From CAYNYM01 sp049366815 (GTDB lineage Bacteria; Desulfobacterota; DSM-4660; Desulfatiglandales; HGW-15): a DNA stretch of 25,322 nucleotides. A program made the position numbers and the translations under genes. The stretch spans positions 1-25,322 of the forward strand of contig JBMNCO010000216.1 of the NCBI GenBank assembly GCA_049366815.1, read 5' to 3'. How positions within the stretch are numbered: the stretch's first letter is position 1; every line of letters starts with the position of its first letter. The notes below the pieces were generated by a model, which searched no databases, was not told the DNA's origin, and was given only the letters and a program-made list of their open reading frames with translations. This document shows positions 1 to 7,792 of the stretch, one piece after another.

Positions 1-56
1 ACTTCAGAAAGGGTGCATGATTTCCTTTCGAATTTTTCAAAGGGCTAAAGTGTTAT
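1..56. repeat. Partial copy (one end) of a MITE-like palindromic element
   Basis: Positions 1-56 match 21618-21673 with only two differences (positions 14 and 56). This is the right-hand end of the element described at 21429-21673, and the rest of this copy lies before the window. It includes the outer terminal motif (AAAGGGCTAAA) and the inner arm (GAAAGGGTGCATGATTTCC). The copy ends about 56 bp before the gspG start codon, so it sits inside or at the edge of the secretion operon. The similarity continues weakly for about 8 bp beyond the proposed end, which may be target-site preference. Confidence 0.8.
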
Positions 57-112
57 GATTTTTCAAGAAGCTGCCGTCAAGGCCTTACAATGCAAACAGG
101 AAGGAAAACAAA

Positions 113-586
113 ATGAGAAAGACACCGAATCAGGGGACAGGCCCTAGGTTCCGGAAGCAGGGGTTTACGCTCCTGGAGATTCTCATTGTGGTCATGATCC
201 TTGGCATTCTCGCCGGCATCGTGGCTGTGAGAGTAAGTGACAAACCGGCCGAGGCCCGGATTACAAAGGCCAGACTCGATATTCAGGCCCTTGAGAACGC
301 CGTCAGACTTTTCAAACTGGATAACGCCTTCTACCCGTCCTCGGAACAAGGCTTGGCTGCGCTTGTTGAAAAACCGAGCGTTGGAAGAATCCCATCCAAG
401 TGGAGGGAGGGAGGGTATCTTGAAAAAGGTGTGCTGCCGAAAGATCCCTGGGGCGGTGACTACCTGTATCTGAGCCCGGGAGTCTATAACAGGGACTTTG
501 ATATCTGGTCCTATGGAGCTGACTATGAGGAAGGCGGGGAGGGCGAAGACGCGGATATTGGAAACTGGGTCATTGAAGAAGAATAG
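113..586 (+). CDS. gspG: Type II secretion system major pseudopilin GspG
   Basis: Major subunit of the type II secretion pseudopilus, an inner-membrane-anchored fibre that pushes folded exoproteins through the outer-membrane secretin. The 157-residue product begins with a short basic leader, then a prepilin peptidase site G17|F18-T-L-L-E, with the conserved Glu at mature position 5 (E22) and a hydrophobic N-terminal helix. The C-terminal part has the GspG-type segment rich in Asp, Glu and Gly (GADYEEGGEGEDADIGNW), which in the family forms the calcium-binding loop. Length is usual for GspG. AGGAAGG at 99-105 supports the ATG at 113. It is the first of seven overlapping gsp genes in this window; gspC-F would be expected upstream, outside the window. 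Confidence 0.95.
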   Translation: MRKTPNQGTGPRFRKQGFTLLEILIVVMILGILAGIVAVRVSDKPAEARITKARLDIQALENAVRLFKLDNAFYPSSEQGLAALVEKPSVGRIPSKWREGGYLEKGVLPKDPWGGDYLYLSPGVYNRDFDIWSYGADYEEGGEGEDADIGNWVIEEE

Positions 587-1109
587 TGCCCCGGGATTCA
601 CCCTTCTCGAACTCATCATCGTCATGTTCATTGTGGTCCTCATGACCGGAATCCTGACCGTCCGTATCCTTGGAGTTCTTTCCGGTGGGGACCTGCGCCT
701 GGCAAGCCGGATGGTCATCGGGGAATTCAACACCCTCAGGGGAAAGGCCGTTTCGACGCGCCAGTCCCAGACTCTGATCCTGAACATTGACAAGGATGCC
801 CTCTATTCCATAGCCGGAATCTCTACGAAGCAGGATCTTGGGGCATGGGGAAACAATGATGGACAAAAGACCATCCCCAAGGCCGGATATCTTCCTCAAG
901 GGGTTCTTTTTGAGGACGTGGTTCTTTTTGACAAGGAAAAGATCCAAGAAGGAGAAGCGAGGGTCAGATTCTTTGCAAATGGATGTGTGGACAGGGCCCT
1001 GATCCACCTGCGCAATGAGAACAATGAAGTCTATACACTTGAAGTCAATCCCCTGACAGGGCACGTGAGAATATACGACAGCTATGTTGAAAAGATATAC
1101 GGGGAGTAG
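525..1109 (+). CDS. gspH: Type II secretion system minor pseudopilin GspH
   Basis: Minor pseudopilin, expected to sit near the pseudopilus tip with GspI, J and K. From the ATG at 525 the product has 194 residues with a basic leader of 24 residues, cleavage site G24|F25-T-L-L-E and a hydrophobic helix (LIIVMFIVVLMTGIL). I chose 525 because GGAG at 515-518 lies 6 nt upstream. The frame is open to an ATG at 498, and a TTG at 558 is also possible. With 525 the gene overlaps gspG by 62 nt, which is long for a translationally coupled pair. The C-terminal beta-rich region is poorly conserved in the family, so assignment rests on the prepilin motif and on gene order between gspG and gspI. Confidence 0.88.
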   Translation: MRKAGRAKTRILETGSLKKNSAPGFTLLELIIVMFIVVLMTGILTVRILGVLSGGDLRLASRMVIGEFNTLRGKAVSTRQSQTLILNIDKDALYSIAGISTKQDLGAWGNNDGQKTIPKAGYLPQGVLFEDVVLFDKEKIQEGEARVRFFANGCVDRALIHLRNENNEVYTLEVNPLTGHVRIYDSYVEKIYGE

Positions 1110-1467
1110 CGGCTTTACGCTTCTGGAAATCGTCATATCCCTCGGCCTCATTGCCACGGTCCTGCTGGCTGTTTTCCAGTTGCAGGCCCAAAACCTCAAT
1201 CTCCTTTTGGAGGCTCAATTCATCACCGTGGCAAATGAGCTCGCCAGGGAAAGGCTTGCACGCATCCAGGCCGGAGGCACACTGATAGAAGGGACGGAAA
1301 CGGGTGATTTTGGGGAAGACTATCCGGATTACAGCTACACGCAAGAAATCAGCGCGGAATCCGATCTGGACAACATCTACAGGATACGCCTCAGCATTCT
1401 GCTTGAGGAGGAGACCCCTGCCAGGAATCTTTCCCTGGAGGCCTATCTTTTCAGGTCGGAGAAATGA
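1084..1467 (+). CDS. gspI: Type II secretion system minor pseudopilin GspI
   Basis: Minor pseudopilin of 127 residues. The leader is short, with a prepilin peptidase site at G10|F11-T-L-L-E and a hydrophobic helix (IVISLGLIATVLLAVFQLQ). The segment QNLNLLLEAQFITVANELARERLARI fits the GspI family, where an A-x-x-x-A-x-x-R-L helix follows the transmembrane part. GspI is known to form the tip complex with GspJ and GspK. The start overlaps the end of gspH by 26 nt, and the stop overlaps the gspJ start in an ATGA (1464-1467). No strong ribosome-binding site is seen, so translation is probably coupled to gspH. Confidence 0.92.
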   Translation: MLKRYTGSSGFTLLEIVISLGLIATVLLAVFQLQAQNLNLLLEAQFITVANELARERLARIQAGGTLIEGTETGDFGEDYPDYSYTQEISAESDLDNIYRIRLSILLEEETPARNLSLEAYLFRSEK

Positions 1468-2114
1468 AAGGTTTTACTCTGCTGGAGCTGCTTATTTCGG
1501 TAGCGATGACTGTTGTGGTCATGGCCGCCGTTTACGGCTCTTACACCTCGAATATGGACGCCATCCAGATGGCCCGTCAAAACAGTATGGTCTATCAAAC
1601 CGCGAGGGTCATCTTTGACCGTATGAGCAGAGACATGGAGTCCGCCTTTCTCACTGAGCGGCTTTCGGTCAATATGCCCGAGACCGGCTTCGTGGGGCAG
1701 GACCTTGAAATAGACGGGCGGCCGGCCGATAGGATAGATTTCACCTCTCTGTCTCATGTGTGCATGACGGAAGAGGATCTCCCATCAGACCTTTGTGAGA
1801 TCGGGTACCATCTTGAAAAGGATGAGGAAGGAGAAGACCTTGTCATCTTCAGGAGGGATGAGGCTGCCGTAGACGCGGACATTTCAACCGGTGGACAACC
1901 TCACAAATTATCCGGAATGGTGAGCGGCCTGGACATATCCTACGAAGATGAGGAAGGTGAAGTATTTAACGCATGGAACACATTGGAACAAGAAAACCAG
2001 GGCAGGCTCCCGGCCCTTGTCCGGGTGACATTGACAATGAAAGACGAACAGGGAAGAGAACACACCTTTAGGACGGCCATACACCCGAAGCTCTCAGGAA
2101 TGGTCCCAAAATGA
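1464..2114 (+). CDS. gspJ: Type II secretion system minor pseudopilin GspJ
   Basis: Minor pseudopilin of 216 residues. It has an extremely short leader, with cleavage site G3|F4-T-L-L-E at the N-terminus, and a hydrophobic helix (LLISVAMTVVVMAAVYGSY). The downstream segment with QTARVIFDRMSRDMESAF is characteristic of GspJ (R-x-x-x-D-x-x-R-D-x-x). Size and position between gspI and gspK agree. The start is joined to gspI by ATGA, and the stop is joined to gspK by a second ATGA (2111-2114), so the genes are co-translated. The middle of the protein is strongly acidic (EDLPSDLCEIGYHLEKDEEGED), which is typical of the family. Confidence 0.93.
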   Translation: MKGFTLLELLISVAMTVVVMAAVYGSYTSNMDAIQMARQNSMVYQTARVIFDRMSRDMESAFLTERLSVNMPETGFVGQDLEIDGRPADRIDFTSLSHVCMTEEDLPSDLCEIGYHLEKDEEGEDLVIFRRDEAAVDADISTGGQPHKLSGMVSGLDISYEDEEGEVFNAWNTLEQENQGRLPALVRVTLTMKDEQGREHTFRTAIHPKLSGMVPK

Positions 2115-3133
2115 TCGGAACTCCGGTGAGATTCTTTCATCTCTTTGTGAAGCGGCAGGGATCCGCTCTTGTCCTCACGCTTCTGGTTATTTCCACGCTC
2201 ACGGGACTGACTATTGCATTTTCCAGCGAATCGAGTCTCGAATTGAATCTCGCCGGTTATGCAAGAGACTATCACATGGCCTATCTGGCCGCCCAGTCAG
2301 GTATTCACATGGCGGTCGCCGTCCTCGAAAAAGACGAAGACAAGGAAATCGACGACCTCGACGAGGACTGGAGCAAAATGGAATCGACCGGGAGTCCGAT
2401 GACTTTGCCGGAAGACACCTCATTGTCAGTAAGGATTGTTGACGAGACCGGTAAGTTCAACCTCAACACGCTCATCACCAGCAAGGGCACAGACCATGAC
2501 CAGGCCGGTGATGAGAGCAATGTGAACACCGAAAATGAAGCGGCACTCATGAGACTGTTCGAAGCCCTTGGTCTTCCTGAAAACATGGCCGCTCCAATCC
2601 TTGATTGGGTTGACGCTGATAATATCGAGCGACTTGAAGGTGCAGAAAATCATTATTACCAAAACCTGAAGAAGCCTTATGCCTGTGCGAACGGTCCTTT
2701 CACCACCACAGGACAGGTATTTCTCGTAAAGGGCATGAAGGATATCGAAAAATTCGGTGAGGGAAAAGACAGGGACCTCCTGGATTTTCTGACGGTCTAT
2801 CCAAAAGAGGAAAAAATCAATATCAATACGGCCCGGAAGGAAGTCCTGCAGTGCCTCCATGAGAAGATAGACGCCGCCCTGGCCGAATCGATCATCGAGC
2901 GCAGAGAGGAGCAGAGATTTTCCAATTTGAAAGACTTGGGTGATTTTCTCAGTCAGGAAACCCTGTCCCTGGACACGACGATACGCAGCGAGATTCAGGA
3001 GCGGGTTACCATGAAGAGTTCCTGTTTCTCCTTAGAAGCACTTGGGCGCTATAAGGAAAGTGAAGCGGCGATAAGGGCGGTCGTTCACAGGACGGATCGC
3101 GGAATGAAATTGTTTTACTGGCGGGTGATGTAG
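2111..3133 (+). CDS. gspK: Type II secretion system minor pseudopilin GspK
   Basis: The large minor pseudopilin (340 residues), thought to cap the pseudopilus tip. The N-terminus has a basic stretch followed by RQG|SALVLTLLVISTLTGL, a prepilin-type site. As usual for GspK, the mature protein has no Glu at position 5. The region after about residue 110 (VRIVDETGKFNLNTL) and the later ININTARKEVLQCL with a helix-hairpin-helix/SAM-like segment (FSNLKDLGDFL) match the GspK fold. The gene overlaps gspJ by 4 nt and ends 2 nt before gspL. Confidence 0.93.
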   Translation: MIGTPVRFFHLFVKRQGSALVLTLLVISTLTGLTIAFSSESSLELNLAGYARDYHMAYLAAQSGIHMAVAVLEKDEDKEIDDLDEDWSKMESTGSPMTLPEDTSLSVRIVDETGKFNLNTLITSKGTDHDQAGDESNVNTENEAALMRLFEALGLPENMAAPILDWVDADNIERLEGAENHYYQNLKKPYACANGPFTTTGQVFLVKGMKDIEKFGEGKDRDLLDFLTVYPKEEKININTARKEVLQCLHEKIDAALAESIIERREEQRFSNLKDLGDFLSQETLSLDTTIRSEIQERVTMKSSCFSLEALGRYKESEAAIRAVVHRTDRGMKLFYWRVM

Positions 3134-3135
3134 AG

Positions 3136-4575
3136 ATGTTTAATGTCTTAAAAGAACTATTCGGACCCAAGGCCGTGGTGGGCCTGGAATTGACCGACCG
3201 GCACATTTGTGCCATTCGCGTCTCAAATCCTTTGAGTTCCCCGGAAATCGAACGCATGGCCTTCAGGGAGTTCGAAAGACCCGGGGAATCAGCGGATGCC
3301 CTAAATGCCTTCCTGACTGAAGAAAAGATTGACTGTGAAACAGTGATTACAGCGCTGCCCACACACCTTGCCACGATCAGGGAGATCACGGTCCCTTTCG
3401 ATAAGCCCAAGAAATTGCGGAAGATCATCAAGTATCAGATGGAGACACATGTGCCCTTCCCCATAGATGATATGGTGGTTGATTTTCTGTCCTCCGAATC
3501 TGGTGACCGTATTGTCAGCGTGGGGATCCCAAAAAGGGTGCTGGCCGACCATTTACGGCTGCTGGCCCAGGCTGATCTGGCCCCCAGGGTCGTCAGTCTG
3601 GCCAATGTGGCCCTGTTCAATCTCTTCGTCTACACGAGGAAAGGAGAATCCGAGGCCCCGGCCTCGATTCTTCACTTGGATGGGGGACAGATCATCGTCC
3701 AGATCATATACCGGGATCGTCTCGATTTTGTGAGGGTCGTTCACGGTCAAGCGGGGCACCTGGAGCAATTGAGGGAGACCTTCGCCCTGTACAGGTTGAA
3801 GAACGCACGCAAGCCATTAAAGGAAGTACTTCTGACCGGGCCATCCGCAACCAACGCCGGGCTTTCGGAGGAAATCGCTCAGATATCGGATGCCCATGTT
3901 TCGCTATGGGAACCCTTCAGTGAAATCAAGCACAATCTGGGAGATGTGGACGTGAACAGGCAAAGCCGATTCGGCGTGGCGCTGGGATTGGCCCTCAGCC
4001 TGAGTAATGGATCTCCCAATGCCTTCGACCTGCGCAAGGAGGAGTTCGCCCTCGAGACCGCTGCAGATCTCAAGCCCTTAATCATGTTTATGCTACCGGC
4101 GCTTCTCCTGATTATCGCCCTTTTTACCTTCAACCTTTACCAGAAATTATATCATCAAGAGGCCTATTATGCATCGCTGGAAGACAGTGTCAGAAACGTA
4201 TTTCTGGAGACATTTCCTGATACGACACAAATCGTCAAGGGAAGGGAGGTCCAACTGTTCGGTGAAAGGGTTTCAAAAGAAAAAGGGCAGTATCAATGGG
4301 AGGACAATTTTACCACAGACGGGACGGTTCTTGATGTCCTGCTGAATGTTACACAAGTGGCATCACGATATCCGGGTATGAGAATAGACAATCTTTCTAT
4401 TGATGGAAAAAATATCCACATGGACGGTAGCGCCTCATCCTTCAAGATTGTCGACAGTCTCAAAGTCGATCTTGAAAAAAGTGACTTCTTTAGCAATATT
4501 AAGTTGGTAGGGGCAAAAGCGGACAAAAGACAGAACAGCATTCAGTTCAACTTTGTTTTGGAGAAACAATCATGA
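3136..4575 (+). CDS. gspL: Type II secretion system inner-membrane protein GspL (PilM/PilN-like)
   Basis: Inner-membrane platform protein that links the cytoplasmic secretion ATPase GspE to the periplasmic assembly. The 479-residue product has an N-terminal actin-like cytoplasmic domain (about residues 15-300). Its opening (AVVGLELTDRHICAIRV) and the patch KKLRKIIKYQMETHVPFPIDDM resemble PilM of type IV pili. One transmembrane helix follows at about residues 314-333 (LIMFMLPALLLIIALFTFNL), then a periplasmic PilN-like domain of about 140 residues. It therefore reads as a PilM plus PilN fusion, the known relationship of GspL. It starts 2 nt after gspK and overlaps gspM by ATGA (4572-4575). Confidence 0.9.
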   Translation: MFNVLKELFGPKAVVGLELTDRHICAIRVSNPLSSPEIERMAFREFERPGESADALNAFLTEEKIDCETVITALPTHLATIREITVPFDKPKKLRKIIKYQMETHVPFPIDDMVVDFLSSESGDRIVSVGIPKRVLADHLRLLAQADLAPRVVSLANVALFNLFVYTRKGESEAPASILHLDGGQIIVQIIYRDRLDFVRVVHGQAGHLEQLRETFALYRLKNARKPLKEVLLTGPSATNAGLSEEIAQISDAHVSLWEPFSEIKHNLGDVDVNRQSRFGVALGLALSLSNGSPNAFDLRKEEFALETAADLKPLIMFMLPALLLIIALFTFNLYQKLYHQEAYYASLEDSVRNVFLETFPDTTQIVKGREVQLFGERVSKEKGQYQWEDNFTTDGTVLDVLLNVTQVASRYPGMRIDNLSIDGKNIHMDGSASSFKIVDSLKVDLEKSDFFSNIKLVGAKADKRQNSIQFNFVLEKQS

Positions 4576-5096
4576 AAGTGAAAAGACGTGAAATGTTGCT
4601 GTTGGTTGCCAGCGGTATCATTGTCCTTGTCCTGGTTTATCACCTGCTCGTGATATCTCCCGCCCTATCCCGCCAAGAAGCCCTTGTCCGCCACATCGCG
4701 AACAAGGAGGCAGACTTAAAGAAAATCAGATCCCTCAGCAATGAATGGGAAAGATTTCAGAGGAGCCGGACTGAGGCAGAAAAGATGCTGAAGCAAAGAG
4801 GAGAGAGATTCACCCTTTTGTCCTACCTTGAAGGCATTTCGAGGCAGCTCGGCATCAATTCAAAGATTCACTATATGAAACCGCTCACCTTCCAGGATGA
4901 GCTGAAGGGAAGCATCAGACCTGAGGGCATTGAAATCAAACTGGACGGCGTAGCAACGCGTGAATTGATCCCATTTCTGCAACGGATCGAGCATGCCGGA
5001 AAATTATTAAACATTAGGCGGATTAGGATACAGAGGACATCCAAGGAGGGGGAAGACTATCTGAGCGTGACACTGCAGGTCCATACCTACGTATGA
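4572..5096 (+). CDS. gspM: Type II secretion system protein GspM (PilO-like)
   Basis: Small bitopic inner-membrane protein (174 residues) expected to pair with GspL. A short basic cytoplasmic tail (MKVKRRE) is followed by one transmembrane helix at about residues 8-30 (LLLVASGIIVLVLVYHLLV). Then comes a coiled-coil segment (about 35-75, heptads with charged residues) and a ferredoxin-like periplasmic domain ending in beta strands (RRIRIQRTSKEGEDYLSVTLQV), the PilO/GspM arrangement. It is the last gsp gene here. No gspN follows, and a 497-nt non-coding stretch begins after the stop. Confidence 0.88.
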   Translation: MKVKRREMLLLVASGIIVLVLVYHLLVISPALSRQEALVRHIANKEADLKKIRSLSNEWERFQRSRTEAEKMLKQRGERFTLLSYLEGISRQLGINSKIHYMKPLTFQDELKGSIRPEGIEIKLDGVATRELIPFLQRIEHAGKLLNIRRIRIQRTSKEGEDYLSVTLQVHTYV

Positions 5097-5593
5097 GGGA
5101 AATCCGCGGCCATCCACTGGTGCCCGGGACGCAACCCCGGTCTTCAGCAGGATGTGGGAGGCTGGGATATCCTCCCGATTGCAGCCATAAACATTTGACC
5201 CGCCCCATGGTGCCACAGTGGCCAATGCCATTTTGGACAAAAGTACATTTATATATAAAGTGAAAAGAAAATGATGCCGATAGGTAAAGGTGATCCACAT
5301 TGATTTCATTCTAGGTTAACGGAGTATAAATCAATTTTATTTAAATGAAAGTTCGTTACTTTTTTGATTAAATTATATTAAATAATCAAAATATAACTTG
5401 AGATTTTATGATTTTTTTGTTATAAATCCGAGCCTTATGGTGGTTTTACAAGCATCCTTAGGCGAATATGTCCTTGTTGTGCTGAATAATCCGGATAAGA
5501 ATTCGAATTATCCTTGAGTCACTGAACATTACAATATTTTACTCCTGTTGAACACGTGACAGCAGTGACTGTCATTTCAGAATCAGGTCTAAC
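5097..5593. other. Non-coding region between gspM and the HDOD kinase gene
   Basis: No convincing coding sequence is present on either strand. The first 120 nt are GC-rich and contain a simple hairpin, GGGAGG/CCTCCC at about 5156-5176, without a T-tract. The part from about 5290 to 5430 is very AT-rich. It includes an inverted repeat (TTGATTA and TAATCAA, about 5364-5389) and a promoter-like sequence at 5398-5426. It probably separates the secretion operon from the signalling operon. Confidence 0.6.
5398..5426 (+). promoter_or_regulatory. Putative sigma70-type promoter for the HDOD kinase operon
   Basis: TTGAGA at 5398-5403 and TATAAA at 5421-5426 are separated by exactly 17 nt, inside an AT-rich stretch. 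They lie about 165 nt upstream of the kinase start codon, leaving a long 5' untranslated region. It is a pattern match only. Confidence 0.45.
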
Positions 5594-7771
5594 ATGCCTC
5601 CACATAGAGCCATCTTTGATCAAATTTCAACGCAGAAAAATCTACCTTCTCTCCCCCATATTCTCCTCAAACTGCTTCAGGCCTGCAATCAGGACAACGG
5701 CGGTCTCAATAAAATTTCTGAAATTATTGATAAAGACCCAGCCCTCAGCGCAAAAATTCTCAAACTTGTCAACTCCGCCTACTTCGGGTTATCCAAGCGT
5801 ATTGAAGACATAAAACAGGCCGTCGTGCTGATCGGGACGAGCGGCGTCAAGAATGTAGCCGTATGCTCCTGCATCTACGAAGCCTTTCCCAAGTCCAAAG
5901 GAAGCGGTGTCTTTGATCTCAAACGCTTTTGGTGGCACTCCCTACGCTGCGCCTTTCTTGCCAAAAAGATCGCCGAAGAGGTGAAATACAGTCAACCGGA
6001 TGAGGCCTTTTTGTCCGGACTGTTGCATGATATCGGCAAACTGGTGTTGTGGGTCAATTTCGGAAAGACTTATGAAGAGCTTTTGGAGAGCACCAAGGGC
6101 CGTCCCGAGGCCCTTTTGGAGGGGGAGACCAGATTGGGGGCGACACACTGTGAGGTTGCCGCTTGGCTGCTGGACCGATGGCATCTTCAATCCGTCCTCA
6201 CGGACCCGGTCTTATACCATCACGAACCCCAGAGCAGGGTCATGGGTGCCTTGCCGCTGGTACAGATCGTTTACGTGGCCAATGCCCTGTGCCAGGATAT
6301 TGATTCGTATGAGACTCGGGGCTCCAATACGGCCAAGACGATTCTTGGTCTGGATGGAGAGTCACTCAGAAGCTTCATGATCCAGGCCGATACGGATGCG
6401 AGTGAGATCGCCCGTTCCCTTGATATCAATATTGACACCGCCCAACCCTCTGAAACTGAGACCCCCAAAATCACAGAACCTACCCGGGACCTCAAAAAGA
6501 GAGAGGCACTGATTCGTGAGGTGAGAAACGTCTCCCTTCTGGTAGGGACCCTCCAGGGATTCCTAGAGGCAAATGATCAGGACGGGATCCTTCATGTCCT
6601 TGTTCAGGGGCTCCAGGTCCTTTTTGATGTAAAAAAGGTCCTTTTCTTTATCTGTGATTCAGACAGGAATGTACTTTTCGGAAAGGCCCCTCAGAGCGAT
6701 GGCGGTGTCGGCCCCTGTCATGCCCTTACCGTGTCCCTCAATATGACCGACAGCCTGATCGTGAGGACACTGAAAGATCGAAAGGCATTGGATTCCTTCA
6801 ACATGTCAGGATCCATCCCATCCGTCATTCTGGATGAGCAGGTCATGCGTTTTCTTGGCGGAGAGGGGCTCTTCTGTCTCCCGATGGTCGCCCAGGGCGA
6901 GTCCGTGGGCGTTATGGTGATCGGTCTGAGCCGGCCCGAACTCTCCCATCTGACCGGGGAAGGGAACCTCTTGAATATCTTTGCCCACAACGGGGCACTT
7001 GCGCTGCGATTGGAACAACTGAAACGCAGCCAACTCCAGACAATTCAGAAAGAACGTCTGGGTGCGTCGGCGGATATTGCGCGAAAGGTCGTTCATGAAG
7101 TGAACAATCCTTTGGGCATTATCAAAAACTACTTGAAAATACTTGGACTGAAGCTTTCAGAACAACAAATTGCACAGGATGAAATTCGAATCATCAGCGA
7201 AGAAATTGATCGGGTGGCAACGATCCTCAAAGAATTGTCCGCCTTCTCTGCGGAGAAGGCCCATGACAGAGGACCCGTGGATGTCAATGCCCTGCTCCTG
7301 GATATCTTAAAAATCACCAGGGACTCTCTGACCAGGGATTCAAAAGTTGAACTCCAGCTGGACCTCGAGCGTTCCCTCCCCCCTGTCGTGGCAGAAAAGG
7401 ACGGGCTGAAACAGGTGTTCATCAATCTCATCAAGAACGCCGCTGAGGCCATGAAGGGAGGCGGAAATCTGCACATCCAGACCCGATACGTTCCCGGGCC
7501 CTTCGGAGTTAAACCCTCGCCCGGGGACAAGAATGAACATCGGGGATATGCAGAAATCACATTCAGTGATGACGGACCCGGGATCTCCGAGGAAATCAGG
7601 GCAAGGCTCTTCGAGCCCTTTGTCAGTTCCAAGGGAGGAGAACATTCGGGTTTAGGCCTCTCCGTTGCCCATAACATCATCAAGTCATTTAACGGTCATA
7701 TCACGTGCACAAACAAGGCTGAAGCAGGGACGGAATTCGTCATCGAATTACCGGTTTCAAGCTCCCACTGA
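5594..7771 (+). CDS. HDOD domain-GAF-histidine kinase
   Basis: A 725-residue cytoplasmic signalling protein with no transmembrane segment. Residues about 10-215 form an HDOD domain (NLPSLPHILLKLLQ, then DKDPALSAKILKLVNSAYFG, and LLHDIGK with H145-D146). About 310-470 look like a GAF sensor. A histidine kinase follows: the H-box RKVVHEVNNPLG gives phospho-acceptor H501, the N-box NLIKNAAEAM contains N615, and DDGPGI and GLGLS form the ATP-binding G-boxes. There is no receiver domain. HDOD proteins are often linked to c-di-GMP or motility regulation, but the ligand here is unknown. The ATG at 5594 has only a weak AGG upstream. The next kinase gene begins 9-21 nt after the stop, so the two are probably one operon. 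Confidence 0.88.
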   Translation: MPPHRAIFDQISTQKNLPSLPHILLKLLQACNQDNGGLNKISEIIDKDPALSAKILKLVNSAYFGLSKRIEDIKQAVVLIGTSGVKNVAVCSCIYEAFPKSKGSGVFDLKRFWWHSLRCAFLAKKIAEEVKYSQPDEAFLSGLLHDIGKLVLWVNFGKTYEELLESTKGRPEALLEGETRLGATHCEVAAWLLDRWHLQSVLTDPVLYHHEPQSRVMGALPLVQIVYVANALCQDIDSYETRGSNTAKTILGLDGESLRSFMIQADTDASEIARSLDINIDTAQPSETETPKITEPTRDLKKREALIREVRNVSLLVGTLQGFLEANDQDGILHVLVQGLQVLFDVKKVLFFICDSDRNVLFGKAPQSDGGVGPCHALTVSLNMTDSLIVRTLKDRKALDSFNMSGSIPSVILDEQVMRFLGGEGLFCLPMVAQGESVGVMVIGLSRPELSHLTGEGNLLNIFAHNGALALRLEQLKRSQLQTIQKERLGASADIARKVVHEVNNPLGIIKNYLKILGLKLSEQQIAQDEIRIISEEIDRVATILKELSAFSAEKAHDRGPVDVNALLLDILKITRDSLTRDSKVELQLDLERSLPPVVAEKDGLKQVFINLIKNAAEAMKGGGNLHIQTRYVPGPFGVKPSPGDKNEHRGYAEITFSDDGPGISEEIRARLFEPFVSSKGGEHSGLGLSVAHNIIKSFNGHITCTNKAEAGTEFVIELPVSSSH

Positions 7772-7792
7772 ACATAAACCATGGAGAAGTCG

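Noticed and set aside
5097..5200. GGGACGCAA at 5126-5134, resembling the core of a GEMM (c-di-GMP-I) riboswitch
   Set aside because: The upstream helix that should end at this motif is not present, the following GCAAAGCC is GCAACCCC, and the distance to the next gene is over 400 nt.
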